A stretch of DNA of 64,000 bases, taken from Flavobacterium sp. ZT3R18 (GTDB taxonomy: Bacteria; Bacteroidota; Bacteroidia; Flavobacteriales; Flavobacteriaceae). The stretch's first letter is position 1, and every line of letters begins with the position of its first letter. Shown here in pieces: positions 28,335 through 38,750 of the stretch. Where the stretch lies: NCBI RefSeq assembly GCF_007097385.1, contig NZ_VJZS01000012.1:1-64000 (forward strand). The letters run 5' to 3'. The notes below the pieces were generated by a model, which was given only the letters and a program-made list of their open reading frames with translations, did no database searches and was not told where the DNA came from. The translations under genes were made by a program, and so were the position numbers.

Positions 28335-29057
28335 ATGGAAGAGGCAACTTCGAAAAATAGAGTTATTGCAGAAATAAGAGGTGCTTGCAAGGAGTATCAA
28401 ACTGGAGACACATTGATTACAGCATTAAAACCGACAACTGTTCAGTTTAAAACGGGGGAGCTTACATTAATTATAGGTCCTTCGGGTTCGGGGAAAACCA
28501 CATTGTTGTCGCTATTAGGTTGTGTTATTTACCCAACAAAAGGAGATGTTTTTATAGATGGTCAACAAGTAAACACGCTTTCGGCTAAACAATTATCGAC
28601 TTTGAGGTTGAATAAAATAGGATTCGTGTTTCAGAGTTTTAATCTTTTGGCACCACTCAATTCTTTAGAAAACGTAATGATGCCGTTGCAACTTATGAAT
28701 TTAAGCGATGCTGAAGCAAAGAAAAAAGCGGAACAAGCATTAGAATTAGTGGGCATGAAGGATAGAATGAAAAACTTGCCTAAAATGCTGAGTGGTGGTC
28801 AGCAGCAAAGGGTTTCTATTGCACGAGCATTGGTAACCAATCCGCCAATTATGCTTTGTGACGAACCAACGGCGGCATTAGATGTTAAGAGTGTTGGTTT
28901 GGTAATGGACGAATTAAAAGCACTTGCCCAAAATGGTAAGAGTGTAATTGTGGTTACGCATGATATGCGACTTAGACAGTTTGCAGACAGAATTATTTAT
29001 GTAGATAATGGAGTCGCAACTGAGAATGAAAGTGTAACATTTATCGAGAATTATTAA
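28335..29057 (+). CDS. ABC transporter ATP-binding protein (MacB/DevA type)
   Basis: A 240-aa ATPase energising export by the adjacent permease. Motifs are complete: Walker A GPSGSGKTT, the Q-loop FVFQSFNLL, signature LSGGQQQRVSIARAL, Walker B PIMLCDEPTAALD and the switch VVTHD. The SFNLL and LSGGQQQR forms are typical of the LolD/MacB/DevA group. It begins a tight four-gene run (ATPase, fusion protein, permease, TolC-like) with spacers of 13, 2 and 11 bases. Confidence 0.95.
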   Translation: MEEATSKNRVIAEIRGACKEYQTGDTLITALKPTTVQFKTGELTLIIGPSGSGKTTLLSLLGCVIYPTKGDVFIDGQQVNTLSAKQLSTLRLNKIGFVFQSFNLLAPLNSLENVMMPLQLMNLSDAEAKKKAEQALELVGMKDRMKNLPKMLSGGQQQRVSIARALVTNPPIMLCDEPTAALDVKSVGLVMDELKALAQNGKSVIVVTHDMRLRQFADRIIYVDNGVATENESVTFIENY

Positions 29058-29070
29058 TCAAATAAAAAGA

Positions 29071-30018
29071 ATGAAAAATAACTTAGTTTATCTAGTTTTT
29101 CTAGCAGCCTTAATTTTTTGTGGTTGTAGTAAGAAAGAAGAAAAAAAATCGCATCAGGCTGAAATCCTCAAAGAAGTTTTAACATCTGATATTGTGGGAC
29201 TCGGACGGATAGAACCCGATGAGAAAGTATCGGCATTGGCAACCGAAGTAGGAGGTGTTGTCGTAAATATCCATAAGAAGGAAAATGACATAATTGCCAA
29301 AGGCGATCTAATTATTGAATTGGATCATGCTGTTCAAGATGCCAAAAAAGCCCAGATTAAGAGTAGAATTGAAACGCAAAAAATAGAAATAAAAATTGCG
29401 CAATTAAACTTAAAGGAGCAGAAAATAAATGTGGCTAACAAACAAATTGAGTTGCAGCGGTTGAAAAACTTGAACGAAAAAGGAGCAGAAACAAGACAGA
29501 ATGTTGATAATCTTGAAACAGAGACGAAGATTCTTCAGGCGAATGTGGAGCAATTGCAAGGTCGGGTTATGACTGCGAATTCTCGGCTCCAAGAAATTAA
29601 ACAAGAGTTGGAAGTATCAAATAAGGAATTGCAACAGTATTTGGTAAAAGCATTAAACGATGGGCAAATTATGACAATGAATGCTACGAAAGGGGCTGCA
29701 TTGTCCCCAAATCAAGCATTTGCAGATTTTATTCCGAAAAGCAAATTGGTTGTTACTTGTGAAATTGATGAGTTGTTTGCAGACAAAATTAAAAAAGGGC
29801 AAAAAGCCATTATTCGTCAAATTGGTTCTAGTAAAACTATCGGTTCGGGTGTCGTAGTTTTTGCCTCTTCGGCACTCAAACGCAAATCGCTTTTTTCTGA
29901 AAAGGCAGGCGATCAAGAAGACAGAAGAGTTCGGGAAATAAAAATCCTATTGGCGAACCAAACGAAGTACTTAATTAATTCTCGAATTGAATGCGTTATT
30001 CAAACAGCAACTAACTAA
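29071..30018 (+). CDS. HlyD/DevB-like periplasmic adaptor, probable lipoprotein
   Basis: A 315-aa membrane-fusion protein joining the inner-membrane ABC transporter to the outer-membrane channel. The N-terminus reads as a signal with Cys19 in FCGCS, so it may be lipid-anchored. A split biotinyl-lipoyl domain (EVGGVVVNIHKKENDIIAKG near residues 65-85) flanks a long coiled-coil hairpin (about 90-190, rich in Lys, Gln and Glu). It is two bases before the permease. It resembles the DevB adaptors of cyanobacteria in architecture. Confidence 0.9.
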   Translation: MKNNLVYLVFLAALIFCGCSKKEEKKSHQAEILKEVLTSDIVGLGRIEPDEKVSALATEVGGVVVNIHKKENDIIAKGDLIIELDHAVQDAKKAQIKSRIETQKIEIKIAQLNLKEQKINVANKQIELQRLKNLNEKGAETRQNVDNLETETKILQANVEQLQGRVMTANSRLQEIKQELEVSNKELQQYLVKALNDGQIMTMNATKGAALSPNQAFADFIPKSKLVVTCEIDELFADKIKKGQKAIIRQIGSSKTIGSGVVVFASSALKRKSLFSEKAGDQEDRRVREIKILLANQTKYLINSRIECVIQTATN

Positions 30019-30020
30019 GT

Positions 30021-31160
30021 ATGAAGTCTATTATTAAAACCGCTTGGAAGTTTATCCGTTTCGATAAAACAAAAAGCATAGGAGTGGTTGTCGGAATTGT
30101 AATAAGTACTTTTCTCATTGGTCAGCAAATAGGGACATTCAATTTTTTGACAGGATTAATGAGTGTGTTGGTAAAAAATACAACAACAGATATTTGGGTC
30201 GTTGATAATAAAACGACAGATGCCAATCAACTTAGCTTGATGGACACGAGAAAAGAAAAAGAAATTAAGAGTTTGGCAGGCGTTAAAGAAGCATTTCCTA
30301 TTGTTGTGACAAACGGTAAAGCCAAATTTTCCGGGGGAACCAGTGCTGTGGTAAACATTATAGGAAGCGAATATCCGTATTTTAAAGCGGGGCCTGATAG
30401 TTCTAAAATAATACAGGGAAAACTTCCGGATTTGTTGCAAGAGGCGGGTGTGTCTGCGGATTACTTTGATCGAAGCAATTTTGGAGGTTCGTCAAATGTT
30501 GGAACCTATTTTGAGATTAACGGAAAAAGAGCGGTTATTACCCTTCAGACCAAAGGAATAAGAGGTTGGGGCGGTTATTTAATGTACACCACGGTAGATA
30601 GAGCAAGGTATTATGGGGATATCCCTTCGACGAATATAAGTGCTCTGATGGTAAATGTAAAAGATGGGGAAGATGTAGATCGTGTTGTTGATCAAATCAA
30701 TAATACTATTTATGGAGTAAGAGCTTGGCGTACATCATCTTTAAGTTCATCTACTATAAAAAGTGTTTTGGCTTCAACAGGTTTAGGCGCCAGCACAGGA
30801 TCTTTGGTGGGGTTTGCCATCATAGCAGGTTTTTTTATTATTGGTTTAACCATGTATTCGTCAGCACTTGACAGGATTAAGGATTACGGGACTTTAAAAG
30901 CAATAGGCGCTACAGATTCATACATTAGAAATTTGATACTTACTCAAGCCACTTTGTTTGCTTTTGTTGGATTTATGGTGGCTCTTGTTTTTTTAATGGG
31001 TTTTAAAAACGGAATGTATCAAACGGGAATAGTGATAGATTTTAGCCCAATAATACTCTTCTCGATTCTAATCGTCACTTTTTCTATTTCGCTTTTTGGA
31101 GCCGTGTTTGCTATTAGAAGAATCAAAAATGTAGAACCTGCTTCCGTATTTAGGGGCTAA
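30021..31160 (+). CDS. ABC transporter permease, FtsX/DevC type
   Basis: A 379-aa permease with one N-terminal transmembrane segment (about 20-45), a periplasmic core domain (about 50-240), and three C-terminal segments (about 260-360), the MacB/FtsX topology. SALDRIKDYGTLKAIGATDSYI is the characteristic FtsX coupling stretch, and the terminal RRIKNVEPASVFRG matches the family end. No ATPase domain is fused. With its partners it should export a substrate directly through a TolC-like channel; the substrate is unknown. Confidence 0.92.
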   Translation: MKSIIKTAWKFIRFDKTKSIGVVVGIVISTFLIGQQIGTFNFLTGLMSVLVKNTTTDIWVVDNKTTDANQLSLMDTRKEKEIKSLAGVKEAFPIVVTNGKAKFSGGTSAVVNIIGSEYPYFKAGPDSSKIIQGKLPDLLQEAGVSADYFDRSNFGGSSNVGTYFEINGKRAVITLQTKGIRGWGGYLMYTTVDRARYYGDIPSTNISALMVNVKDGEDVDRVVDQINNTIYGVRAWRTSSLSSSTIKSVLASTGLGASTGSLVGFAIIAGFFIIGLTMYSSALDRIKDYGTLKAIGATDSYIRNLILTQATLFAFVGFMVALVFLMGFKNGMYQTGIVIDFSPIILFSILIVTFSISLFGAVFAIRRIKNVEPASVFRG

Positions 31161-31171
31161 AAAAATGTTAA

Positions 31172-32515
31172 ATGAAAAATAATTCAATGAGTATGTGTTT
31201 TATAGTGTGTCTTATACTGTTGTGTCTTTCAAAAATGAATGCGCAAAGTCCAGTATGGTCATTAAATAAAGCAATTGAAGAGGCGCAAAAGAACAGAAAG
31301 TTATTGGCTTCGTTGGAAACAGAGTCTAAAATCAATCAGTTAAAGACAAAAGAGTTAAATGCAAAATATTTACCTAGGGTATCGTTGAATTACAATTATC
31401 AGTATAATGCAATTATTGCCACAAGCGTTTTGCCTGCTGACGCATTTAATTCTGGAGTGCCTTCGGAGGGTCTGATTCCGATAAAACTAGGGGCTAATTA
31501 TTCTCAAAATGCGGGTGTTTTGCTGCAACAGCCTTTGTTGGACATCTCCATTTCGAAATTAATTACTGAATCTAAGTTGCAAGAGAAATTAGCAAACTTA
31601 AACGAAAAAGAGGCAAGATTAGAGCTTACTTATGAAGTCTCAAAGGTGTATTTTAATATATTGGTGGCACAGGAGCAAGTAAAAGAAGCTGTTGGCGATA
31701 CGACTCGGACGGCATTAAGTTTGAAAACCATAAACCAAAAATATAGTAATAAAAGGGTTTTAAAAGTTGATGTAAACGACGCCAAAGTAACGCACAATAA
31801 CGCTATCCAAAAATACCTTAATGCAGCAAATAATGAATTGGTTTTAAAACAATACCTTTTATATGTTACAGGAAATGAATCTATTCTTGCTTCTTCAATG
31901 GTATTAGAAAAATATAGCATGAATGAAAGTATTACTGATTTTGATGAGAATCTAATTCAGGCGTTACCACAAATTGAAATTCTGAAAACACAAAATGAAG
32001 TTTTAGAGAATAAAAAGAAATTGGAAAGGGCAAAATATTGTCCAATAATTAATGTCAATGGTTATTTAGGAGCGGATCAGTTTACAGAAAACATGAATCC
32101 TTTTCAGCAAGATAGCTGGTATGGCAATAGTTACATTGGCGTATCATTAAAGCTGCCAGTTCTTTTTGGAGAGAATACGGCAAAAAGAATAGATCAATTA
32201 AAATTTCAGCAAGAGCAAAATAACAACCAAATTGTTGAGGATGTTAATAAAAACAAATACAATGCCTTGAATGCCATTGCTGCTTATAATAATGTCTTGC
32301 AGCAATTAAAAACAGTGCGTGAAAATAGTAGGCTCACTTCCGAGATTGTAATGGTTTATCAAGAAAGGTATAAGTTTGACCAAATATCGTTTAATGAGCT
32401 AAATGATAAAGAGATTCAATTGCAAAATTTAGAACTAGTGTATAATCAACTTCAAAAGGAATTGATAGTGTCATGGCTTGATTGGAAAAAGGCGGCGGGA
32501 AAATTAGTTTTGTAA
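31172..32515 (+). CDS. TolC-family outer-membrane efflux protein
   Basis: A 447-aa outer-membrane channel protein. It has a signal peptide ending near KMNAQ and two internally similar halves of long helices rich in Gln, Asn, Lys and Glu with intervening barrel strands (ISVNYNYQYN-like and VNGYLGAD-like). The C-terminal helix has RYKFDQISFNELNDKEIQL, a common TolC motif. As the last gene of the four-gene run it completes the tripartite exporter. No terminator was recognised right after it. Confidence 0.92.
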   Translation: MKNNSMSMCFIVCLILLCLSKMNAQSPVWSLNKAIEEAQKNRKLLASLETESKINQLKTKELNAKYLPRVSLNYNYQYNAIIATSVLPADAFNSGVPSEGLIPIKLGANYSQNAGVLLQQPLLDISISKLITESKLQEKLANLNEKEARLELTYEVSKVYFNILVAQEQVKEAVGDTTRTALSLKTINQKYSNKRVLKVDVNDAKVTHNNAIQKYLNAANNELVLKQYLLYVTGNESILASSMVLEKYSMNESITDFDENLIQALPQIEILKTQNEVLENKKKLERAKYCPIINVNGYLGADQFTENMNPFQQDSWYGNSYIGVSLKLPVLFGENTAKRIDQLKFQQEQNNNQIVEDVNKNKYNALNAIAAYNNVLQQLKTVRENSRLTSEIVMVYQERYKFDQISFNELNDKEIQLQNLELVYNQLQKELIVSWLDWKKAAGKLVL

Positions 32516-33065
32516 TGTTGAAAAGGTATCAATTGAAAATGCCGCACAGATGTTGGTGTAATCAAGTTAAGGAGTTTTTATGAATTGTTTTTGATGTAGA
32601 AATCTGAAAGGTGCACGACAAATTACATTTCTTGATCAATTTTTAAAAAATCTGCATAAATCTGCCAAATCTGCGTGCTAAAAATTTTTCACGCAGATTT
32701 GGCAGATTTACGCAGATTCGATGGGTTAATTTACCATAAAAGCAATCGTTCCCGAATTAAATAGATTGTGCTTTTTTAAAAGAGGCAATTTGTCGTGCAT
32801 CCAAATCCGAATTCAAATAATTGAAAATCAAGAATTGTTAATCTTCATTCTTAAATCCTTTTACTTAACGATATTGGTGTGGATGATGTAGATTTAATTA
32901 TAGTATCACTGATTTTTTAATTATTCTATTGAACAAATTCAAGGCAATCTGTGAAATTTATATCAAAAAAACATTTTTAGGTACTATTACTTACATGTAT
33001 ATTGTATTTAAAACAGATTTTAATCTAATTTACAACGTTATCGTTAATAAGATTCATTTAATTTT
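32516..33065. other. Gene-free region between the exporter operon and eno
   Basis: About 550 bases with no convincing gene. It contains a nested palindromic element (listed separately, 32613-32798) and AT-rich DNA leading to the eno promoter. Confidence 0.7.
32613..32798. repeat. Nested palindromic element with a 29-bp inner stem
   Basis: Inner arms 32649-32677 and 32690-32718 are complementary at 28 of 29 positions, with a 12-nt loop. They consist of repeated AATCTGC units. Outer arms GCACGACAAATT (32613-32624) and its perfect complement (32787-32798) bound the whole, giving an element of about 186 bases with terminal inverted repeats. It contains no open frame of note and may be a MITE-like or REP-like repeat. 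Confidence 0.75.
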
Positions 33066-33097
33066 GTAAAATCATTTGTTTAGATATAATATATTTG
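33064..33097 (+). promoter_or_regulatory. Probable eno promoter
   Basis: TATATTTG (33090-33097) matches the -7 consensus 38 bases before the eno ATG. The best -33 TTG (33064-33066) is 23 bases away, slightly long. Confidence 0.55.
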
Positions 33098-33123
33098 TAT
33101 TTCAAAATTAATAACAACTATAA

Positions 33124-34428
<1,305 letters not shown>

Positions 34429-34450
34429 TTAGAATTGAATAAATTTTAAG

Positions 34451-34482
34451 AAGCCATTCATCTCAAGTGAATGGCTTTTTTA
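34451..34482 (+). terminator. Intrinsic terminator after eno
   Basis: AGCCATTCA (34452-34460) pairs perfectly with TGAATGGCT (34468-34476), followed by a T run, 22 bases after the eno stop codon. Confidence 0.9.
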
Positions 34483-34538
34483 TTGAATATTTAACAAATT
34501 CATTGCCGTTTTAATTTTTAAATTGATATGGAATTCCT

Positions 34539-34546
34539 TAGATTTG
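34539..34546 (+). promoter_or_regulatory. Possible -7 element for the citrate synthase gene
   Basis: TAGATTTG matches TAnnTTTG and lies 38 bases before the ATG. No -33 TTG at the usual distance was found. Confidence 0.4.
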
Positions 34547-34583
34547 AAAATTATAATTTAAAAGTATATTCCAAAAACATATT

Positions 34584-35858
34584 ATGTCAAAAATAGCCAC
34601 ATTAGAAATTGACGGTAAAAAATTTGAATTCCCTGTTATTCAAGGAAGTGAAAACGAAGTAGCCATAGATATTAGTAAATTAAGAGATGTATCTGGAGTA
34701 ATTACCCTTGACCCAGGTTATAAAAATTCTGGTGCTTGTAAAAGTGAAATCACTTTTTTGGATGGTGAGCTAGGTATTTTAAGATACAGAGGATATTCAA
34801 TTGAAGAATTAGCGGAGAAATCTCATTTTTTAGAAGTGTCCTATTTGATAATTTTTGGAGAATTGCCTTCTGCAGAACGATTGGTTCAATTTGAAAATGA
34901 TATTAGAAGATTTACATTGGTAAATGAAGAGATGAAAAACATCATTGATGGTTTTCCTAAAACTGCTCATCCAATGGGGGTATTGTCTGCTTTGACAAGT
35001 GCATTGACTGCGTTTAATCCAAAATCGGTTAATGTTGAGAATGAAAAAGAAATGTATGAGACAGTATGTAAAACGATTGGAAAATTTTTAGTAATAGCGA
35101 CTTGGACCTATAGAAAAAGTATGGGATATCCTTTAAATTATTACGACAATACAATTGGTTATGTAGAGAACTTTATGAATTTGATGTTTAAGTTGCCTAC
35201 AGGCCCTTATACAGCAAATCCTATTGTTATAGATGCCTTAGATAAATTATTTATCCTTCATGCCGATCATGAACAAAACTGTTCTACATCTACTGTTAGA
35301 ATGGTAGGTTCATCGCATGCGGGGCTTTTTGCTTCCATATCGGCTGGTGTTTCTGCCTTATGGGGGCCATTACACGGAGGTGCTAACCAAGCAGTTCTTG
35401 AGATGTTAGAGGAAATTCACGCTACTGGAGGTGATGCAGATAAGTATTTGGCAAAAGCCAAAGATAAAAATGATCCTTTTAGATTAATGGGTTTTGGTCA
35501 TAGAGTATATAAAAACTTTGATCCAAGAGCTAAAATTATCAAAAAAGCAGCAGACGAAGTACTTTCGACTTTGGGAGTAAATGATCCAATTCTTGAAATT
35601 GCAAAGAAATTAGAAATGTCTGCTTTAGAAGATGAATATTTCAAATCAAGAAACTTATATCCAAATGTAGATTTTTATTCTGGAATTATTTACAGAGCTT
35701 TGGGGATTCCAACAGATATGTTTACCGTATTGTTTGCAATAGGTAGATTACCAGGTTGGATAGCGCAATGGAAAGAAATGAGAGAGAATAAAGAGCCAAT
35801 AGGAAGACCAAGACAAGTATATACAGGTCATCCTTTGAGAGATTATCCTAAGTCATAA
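34584..35858 (+). CDS. gltA: Citrate synthase
   Basis: A 424-aa type-II (NADH-sensitive hexameric class) citrate synthase condensing acetyl-CoA and oxaloacetate. Catalytic regions are visible: ILHADHEQNCSTSTVRMVGS with the first active-site His, WGPLHGGANQAVLEML, and LMGFGHRVYKNFDPRA with the second. The Asp region follows in LYPNVDFYSGIIYRALGIP. The length fits type II. A terminator follows. Confidence 0.97.
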   Translation: MSKIATLEIDGKKFEFPVIQGSENEVAIDISKLRDVSGVITLDPGYKNSGACKSEITFLDGELGILRYRGYSIEELAEKSHFLEVSYLIIFGELPSAERLVQFENDIRRFTLVNEEMKNIIDGFPKTAHPMGVLSALTSALTAFNPKSVNVENEKEMYETVCKTIGKFLVIATWTYRKSMGYPLNYYDNTIGYVENFMNLMFKLPTGPYTANPIVIDALDKLFILHADHEQNCSTSTVRMVGSSHAGLFASISAGVSALWGPLHGGANQAVLEMLEEIHATGGDADKYLAKAKDKNDPFRLMGFGHRVYKNFDPRAKIIKKAADEVLSTLGVNDPILEIAKKLEMSALEDEYFKSRNLYPNVDFYSGIIYRALGIPTDMFTVLFAIGRLPGWIAQWKEMRENKEPIGRPRQVYTGHPLRDYPKS

Positions 35859-35875
35859 AACTTTTTTAGATTAAT

Positions 35876-35907
35876 AAAGCTTCACCATTTGGTGAAGCTT
35901 TTTTTTT
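35876..35907 (+). terminator. Intrinsic terminator after the citrate synthase gene
   Basis: AAAGCTTCACC and GGTGAAGCTTT form a perfect 11-bp stem with a 4-nt loop and then a T run, 17 bases after the stop codon. A TAnnTTTG match (35907-35914) overlaps its T run and may serve the next gene. Confidence 0.92.
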
Positions 35908-35930
35908 ATCTTTGACAAAAGTTGACAAAA

Positions 35931-36845
35931 ATGCTAGAATTAAATATAAAAAATGAAACTTCAAGATTAAGGATTGTAGTGTTAGGTTCGGCCATTAATA
36001 ACGGACCAACACCAAAAGTAGAAGAAGCCTATGATCCTAAATCATTAGAGCATATTTTAGCTAATACCTATCCGCTAGAAGTTGATATGGTCGTCGAAAT
36101 GGAAGCCTTCAATTCCGTATTAAAAAAATATGGAGTAACCGTTTTGCGTCCTGAAACGATAGAAAATTACAATCAGATTTTTGCAAGAGATATAGGTTTT
36201 GTAATAGATGATATCTTTATTAAGTCTAATATTTTGCCAGATAGAGAACGCGAATTAGAGGCTATTCAATATGTAATTGATAGAATGAATCCCTCAAAAG
36301 TTGTTCGCCCACCCGAAGAAGTGCATATAGAAGGAGGTGATGTGATGCTCTGGAATGATTATGTTTTTATTGGCACTTATAAAGGAAGTGATTACAAAGA
36401 TTATATAACGGCCAGAACCAATTGGCAAGGAGTGCAGTATATAAAAGAACTGTTTCCTAATAAAATTGTGAAAGAATTTGATTTGGTTAAATCAAAAATC
36501 GAAGCACGTGATAATGCATTGCATCTGGATTGTTGTTTTCAGCCAGTGGGTAAAGATAAAGGGATTATTTATAAAAGTGGATTCAGAGAAGAAGCGGACT
36601 ATATGTTTCTAGTGAATTTATTTGGGAAAGAAAATTTGTTTCATATTACAAGAGACGAAATGTATAATATGAATTCGAATGTATTTTCTATAGATTTGAA
36701 TGTGGTGGTTTCTGAAAAAAACTTTACGAGATTAAATAATTGGTTGCGAACCAATGGCTTTATTGTTGAAGAAATCCCTTACGCGGAGATTGCCAAACAA
36801 GAGGGTTTGTTGCGTTGTTCAACTTTGCCATTAATAAGAGGATAA
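35931..36845 (+). CDS. Amidinotransferase-fold hydrolase, DDAH-like
   Basis: A 304-aa protein of the guanidine-modifying (pentein) superfamily. The ATG at 35931 is preferred to a TTG nine bases upstream. Likely catalytic elements are the EVHIEGGD motif, the His in ALHLDCCF, and the nucleophile Cys296 in LLRCSTLPL near the C-terminus. This layout fits dimethylarginine dimethylaminohydrolase or a related arginine/citrulline-forming enzyme. Another pentein gene follows 170 bases downstream in the same direction, suggesting a shared role in arginine or citrulline breakdown. The substrate cannot be fixed from sequence alone. Confidence 0.8.
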   Translation: MLELNIKNETSRLRIVVLGSAINNGPTPKVEEAYDPKSLEHILANTYPLEVDMVVEMEAFNSVLKKYGVTVLRPETIENYNQIFARDIGFVIDDIFIKSNILPDRERELEAIQYVIDRMNPSKVVRPPEEVHIEGGDVMLWNDYVFIGTYKGSDYKDYITARTNWQGVQYIKELFPNKIVKEFDLVKSKIEARDNALHLDCCFQPVGKDKGIIYKSGFREEADYMFLVNLFGKENLFHITRDEMYNMNSNVFSIDLNVVVSEKNFTRLNNWLRTNGFIVEEIPYAEIAKQEGLLRCSTLPLIRG

Positions 36846-36869
36846 ATGATAAAATGATTGTTGATTTTT

Positions 36870-36963
36870 GATTAACGATTTTTGATTTCAGATTTGGTGT
36901 TGATAAATATTAGATTGTCGATTTTACGAGGTCTATGACATCTGAAATCAAAAATCGTTAATC
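36870..36963. repeat. Palindromic intergenic repeat, copy 1
   Basis: Arms 36870-36893 and 36940-36963 are perfectly complementary over 24 bp, with a 46-base loop. The loop contains AGATTGTCGATTTTAC and GATTTGGTGTT. Both recur as reverse complements in the repeat at 39438-39557, so the two are inverted copies of one family. Confidence 0.85.
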
Positions 36964-37018
36964 CTCAATCTAAAATTTCTTAACTTTATAAAATGAATCT
37001 TTTAAACTAAATAAAAAT

Positions 37019-37954
37019 ATGAAACAAACAACAAACTCCATATTGATGATTCGACCAGTTGCGTTCCGAATGAATGAGCAAACAGCGGTCAATAATTATT
37101 ATCAAAAAGTTTTAGACGGTCTTTTGCCTGCAACAGTAAATGCAAAAGCACAACAGGAATTTGATGTTTTTGTAGAAAAGCTTCGTGCGGTTGGGGTTGA
37201 TGTGACTGTAGTCGATGATAAGGAAAATTCAGATACGCCAGACAGTATTTTTCCGAACAACTGGATTTCTTTACATGGGAATGGAGATGTGGCATTATAT
37301 CCGATGTTTGCAGAGAATCGTCGTCTAGAACGTCGTGAAGATATTTTGGATACGCTAGAGGAGAAGGGATTTGTAATTGATAATATTATGGATTATACCT
37401 CGGCAGAAGAAGATGGTTTTTTCTTGGAAGGAACAGGAAGTTTGGTTTTGGATAGAGAAAATGGAAAAGCATATTGTGCCCTTTCTCCTAGAGCCGATGA
37501 AGAGTTGTTTATTGAATTTTGTGAAGATTTTGAATTTACTCCCGTAATTTTTGAAGCTTTTCAAACGGTCAATAAAGAACGAAAATTGATTTATCATACC
37601 AATGTAATGATGTGCTTAGGCGAGACTTTTGCCGTTATTTGTGCTGATTGTATTGATGATAAAAAAGAACGAAAAATGGTCCTTGACAGCTTAAAAGGAG
37701 ATGATAAGCAAGTGATTCTGATTACAGAAGAACAAGTGAATAATTTTGCGGGTAACATGCTAGAACTAAAAGGAGCAGATGATAGAAGGTATTTAGTCAT
37801 GAGTGACTCGGCTTATCAAAGTTTGACTAAAAAGCAAATTGCACAAATCGAAGAACATGTAACGATATTGAGTTCAAGTTTGGATACCATTGAAGCTTGT
37901 GGTGGTGGAAGTGCCCGATGTATGATGGCCGAAATTTTCTTGCCTAGAGAATAA
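37019..37954 (+). CDS. Amidinotransferase-fold hydrolase, CtlX-like (citrulline utilisation)
   Basis: A 311-aa pentein-superfamily protein. It carries NSILMIRPVAFRMNEQTAVN, the DSIFPNNWISLHGNGDVALYP block, an EGTGSLVLDRE stretch, and YHTNVMMCLGETFAVICADC around the catalytic His. The nucleophile is Cys301 in GGGSARCMMAEIF. These match proteins annotated as arginine deiminase-related or citrulline-utilisation hydrolase (CtlX). A strong bidirectional terminator follows. It is paralogous in fold to the gene upstream, but with different active-site context. Confidence 0.82.
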   Translation: MKQTTNSILMIRPVAFRMNEQTAVNNYYQKVLDGLLPATVNAKAQQEFDVFVEKLRAVGVDVTVVDDKENSDTPDSIFPNNWISLHGNGDVALYPMFAENRRLERREDILDTLEEKGFVIDNIMDYTSAEEDGFFLEGTGSLVLDRENGKAYCALSPRADEELFIEFCEDFEFTPVIFEAFQTVNKERKLIYHTNVMMCLGETFAVICADCIDDKKERKMVLDSLKGDDKQVILITEEQVNNFAGNMLELKGADDRRYLVMSDSAYQSLTKKQIAQIEEHVTILSSSLDTIEACGGGSARCMMAEIFLPRE

Positions 37955-37980
37955 AGACAGGACAAAAGGCAAAAGGCAAA

Positions 37981-38027
37981 AAATCCAAATTCCAATTATA
38001 GCGATTAATTGGAATTTGGATTTTTTT
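37981..38027. terminator. Bidirectional terminator between the CtlX-like gene and marC
   Basis: A perfect 18-bp stem (37981-37998 with 38006-38023) and 7-nt loop, flanked by T runs on both strands. It is shared by two convergent genes, the CtlX-like gene on plus and the MarC-like gene on minus. Confidence 0.9.
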
Positions 38028-38044
38028 CGTTGAATATTTTTGAG

Positions 38045-38674
38045 TTACGCTATGTTCGCTTTAATTATATTGGTAATCGCACTGATGATGTATTGAATTC
38101 CTATAGCGATAACAATAAAACCAACTATTCTAGAAATAGCCACTATTCCAGAAGCACCAAGGATTTTTGCGAGATAATGAGCGCTTCTAAGGATTATAAA
38201 GATAACTGCGGCAATGGCAAATATGGCCAATGATGCTATGATGAGTTCATTTGTAGAATTGTGTTCTTGGTAAAAGGCAATCAGCAAAGAAATAGAACCA
38301 GGACCGGCCAACATCGGAATTGCCAAAGGGGTTAATGCGATGTCATTTCTTTTTTGAGCATCAGTTTCAGTCTTTTTATTGATTCCTCTTTTTTTATTGA
38401 ATTTCCCCGAAAGTAAGGAAAACCCAGAACTCACAATGATTAAACCTCCGGCAATTCGTAAAGAATCAATACTAATGCCAAAAAAACTTAAAACATATTG
38501 TCCAGCAAAAAAGGAAATAATTAGGATGGCAAATACATTTATAGCAGTCCATAACGAGATTCTTGAGCATTCTTGTTTAGAATCGCCATGTGTCAAACCA
38601 ACAAATATTGGTACTGTTCCAATAGGGTTTAATACGGAGAATAATGCGGCAAATAAGTAGATAAATAAATCCAT
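38045..38674 (-). CDS. MarC-family integral membrane protein
   Basis: A 209-aa inner-membrane protein with about six hydrophobic segments. The ATG at 38672-38674 (MDLFIYLFAALFSVLNPIG) is chosen: it begins with the first transmembrane segment and the NPIGTVPIF motif at the usual position, while a GTG 30 bases upstream would add a charged N-terminus. Other conserved stretches are GGLIIVSSGFSLLSG and PLAIPMLAGPGSISLLI. The family includes E. coli MarC and YhgN; the function is not established, and MarC itself is not a proven drug pump. Confidence 0.88.
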   Translation of the reverse strand: MDLFIYLFAALFSVLNPIGTVPIFVGLTHGDSKQECSRISLWTAINVFAILIISFFAGQYVLSFFGISIDSLRIAGGLIIVSSGFSLLSGKFNKKRGINKKTETDAQKRNDIALTPLAIPMLAGPGSISLLIAFYQEHNSTNELIIASLAIFAIAAVIFIILRSAHYLAKILGASGIVAISRIVGFIVIAIGIQYIISAITNIIKANIA

Positions 38675-38750
38675 GCAGTTTTTGTTTTTACTGTAAAAAT
38701 ACACATTTTTGAATTAATGATTTTAAACTATTGTTAGGTTTTTTGTTTTC

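Noticed and set aside
32649..32718. CRISPR-like repeated AATCTGC units
   Set aside because: The units are part of one long hairpin and are not separated by unique spacers of constant length; no cas genes are present.
38009..38233. A 74-codon plus-strand frame inside the marC-like gene
   Set aside because: It is antisense to the conserved MarC sequence, which has much better support.
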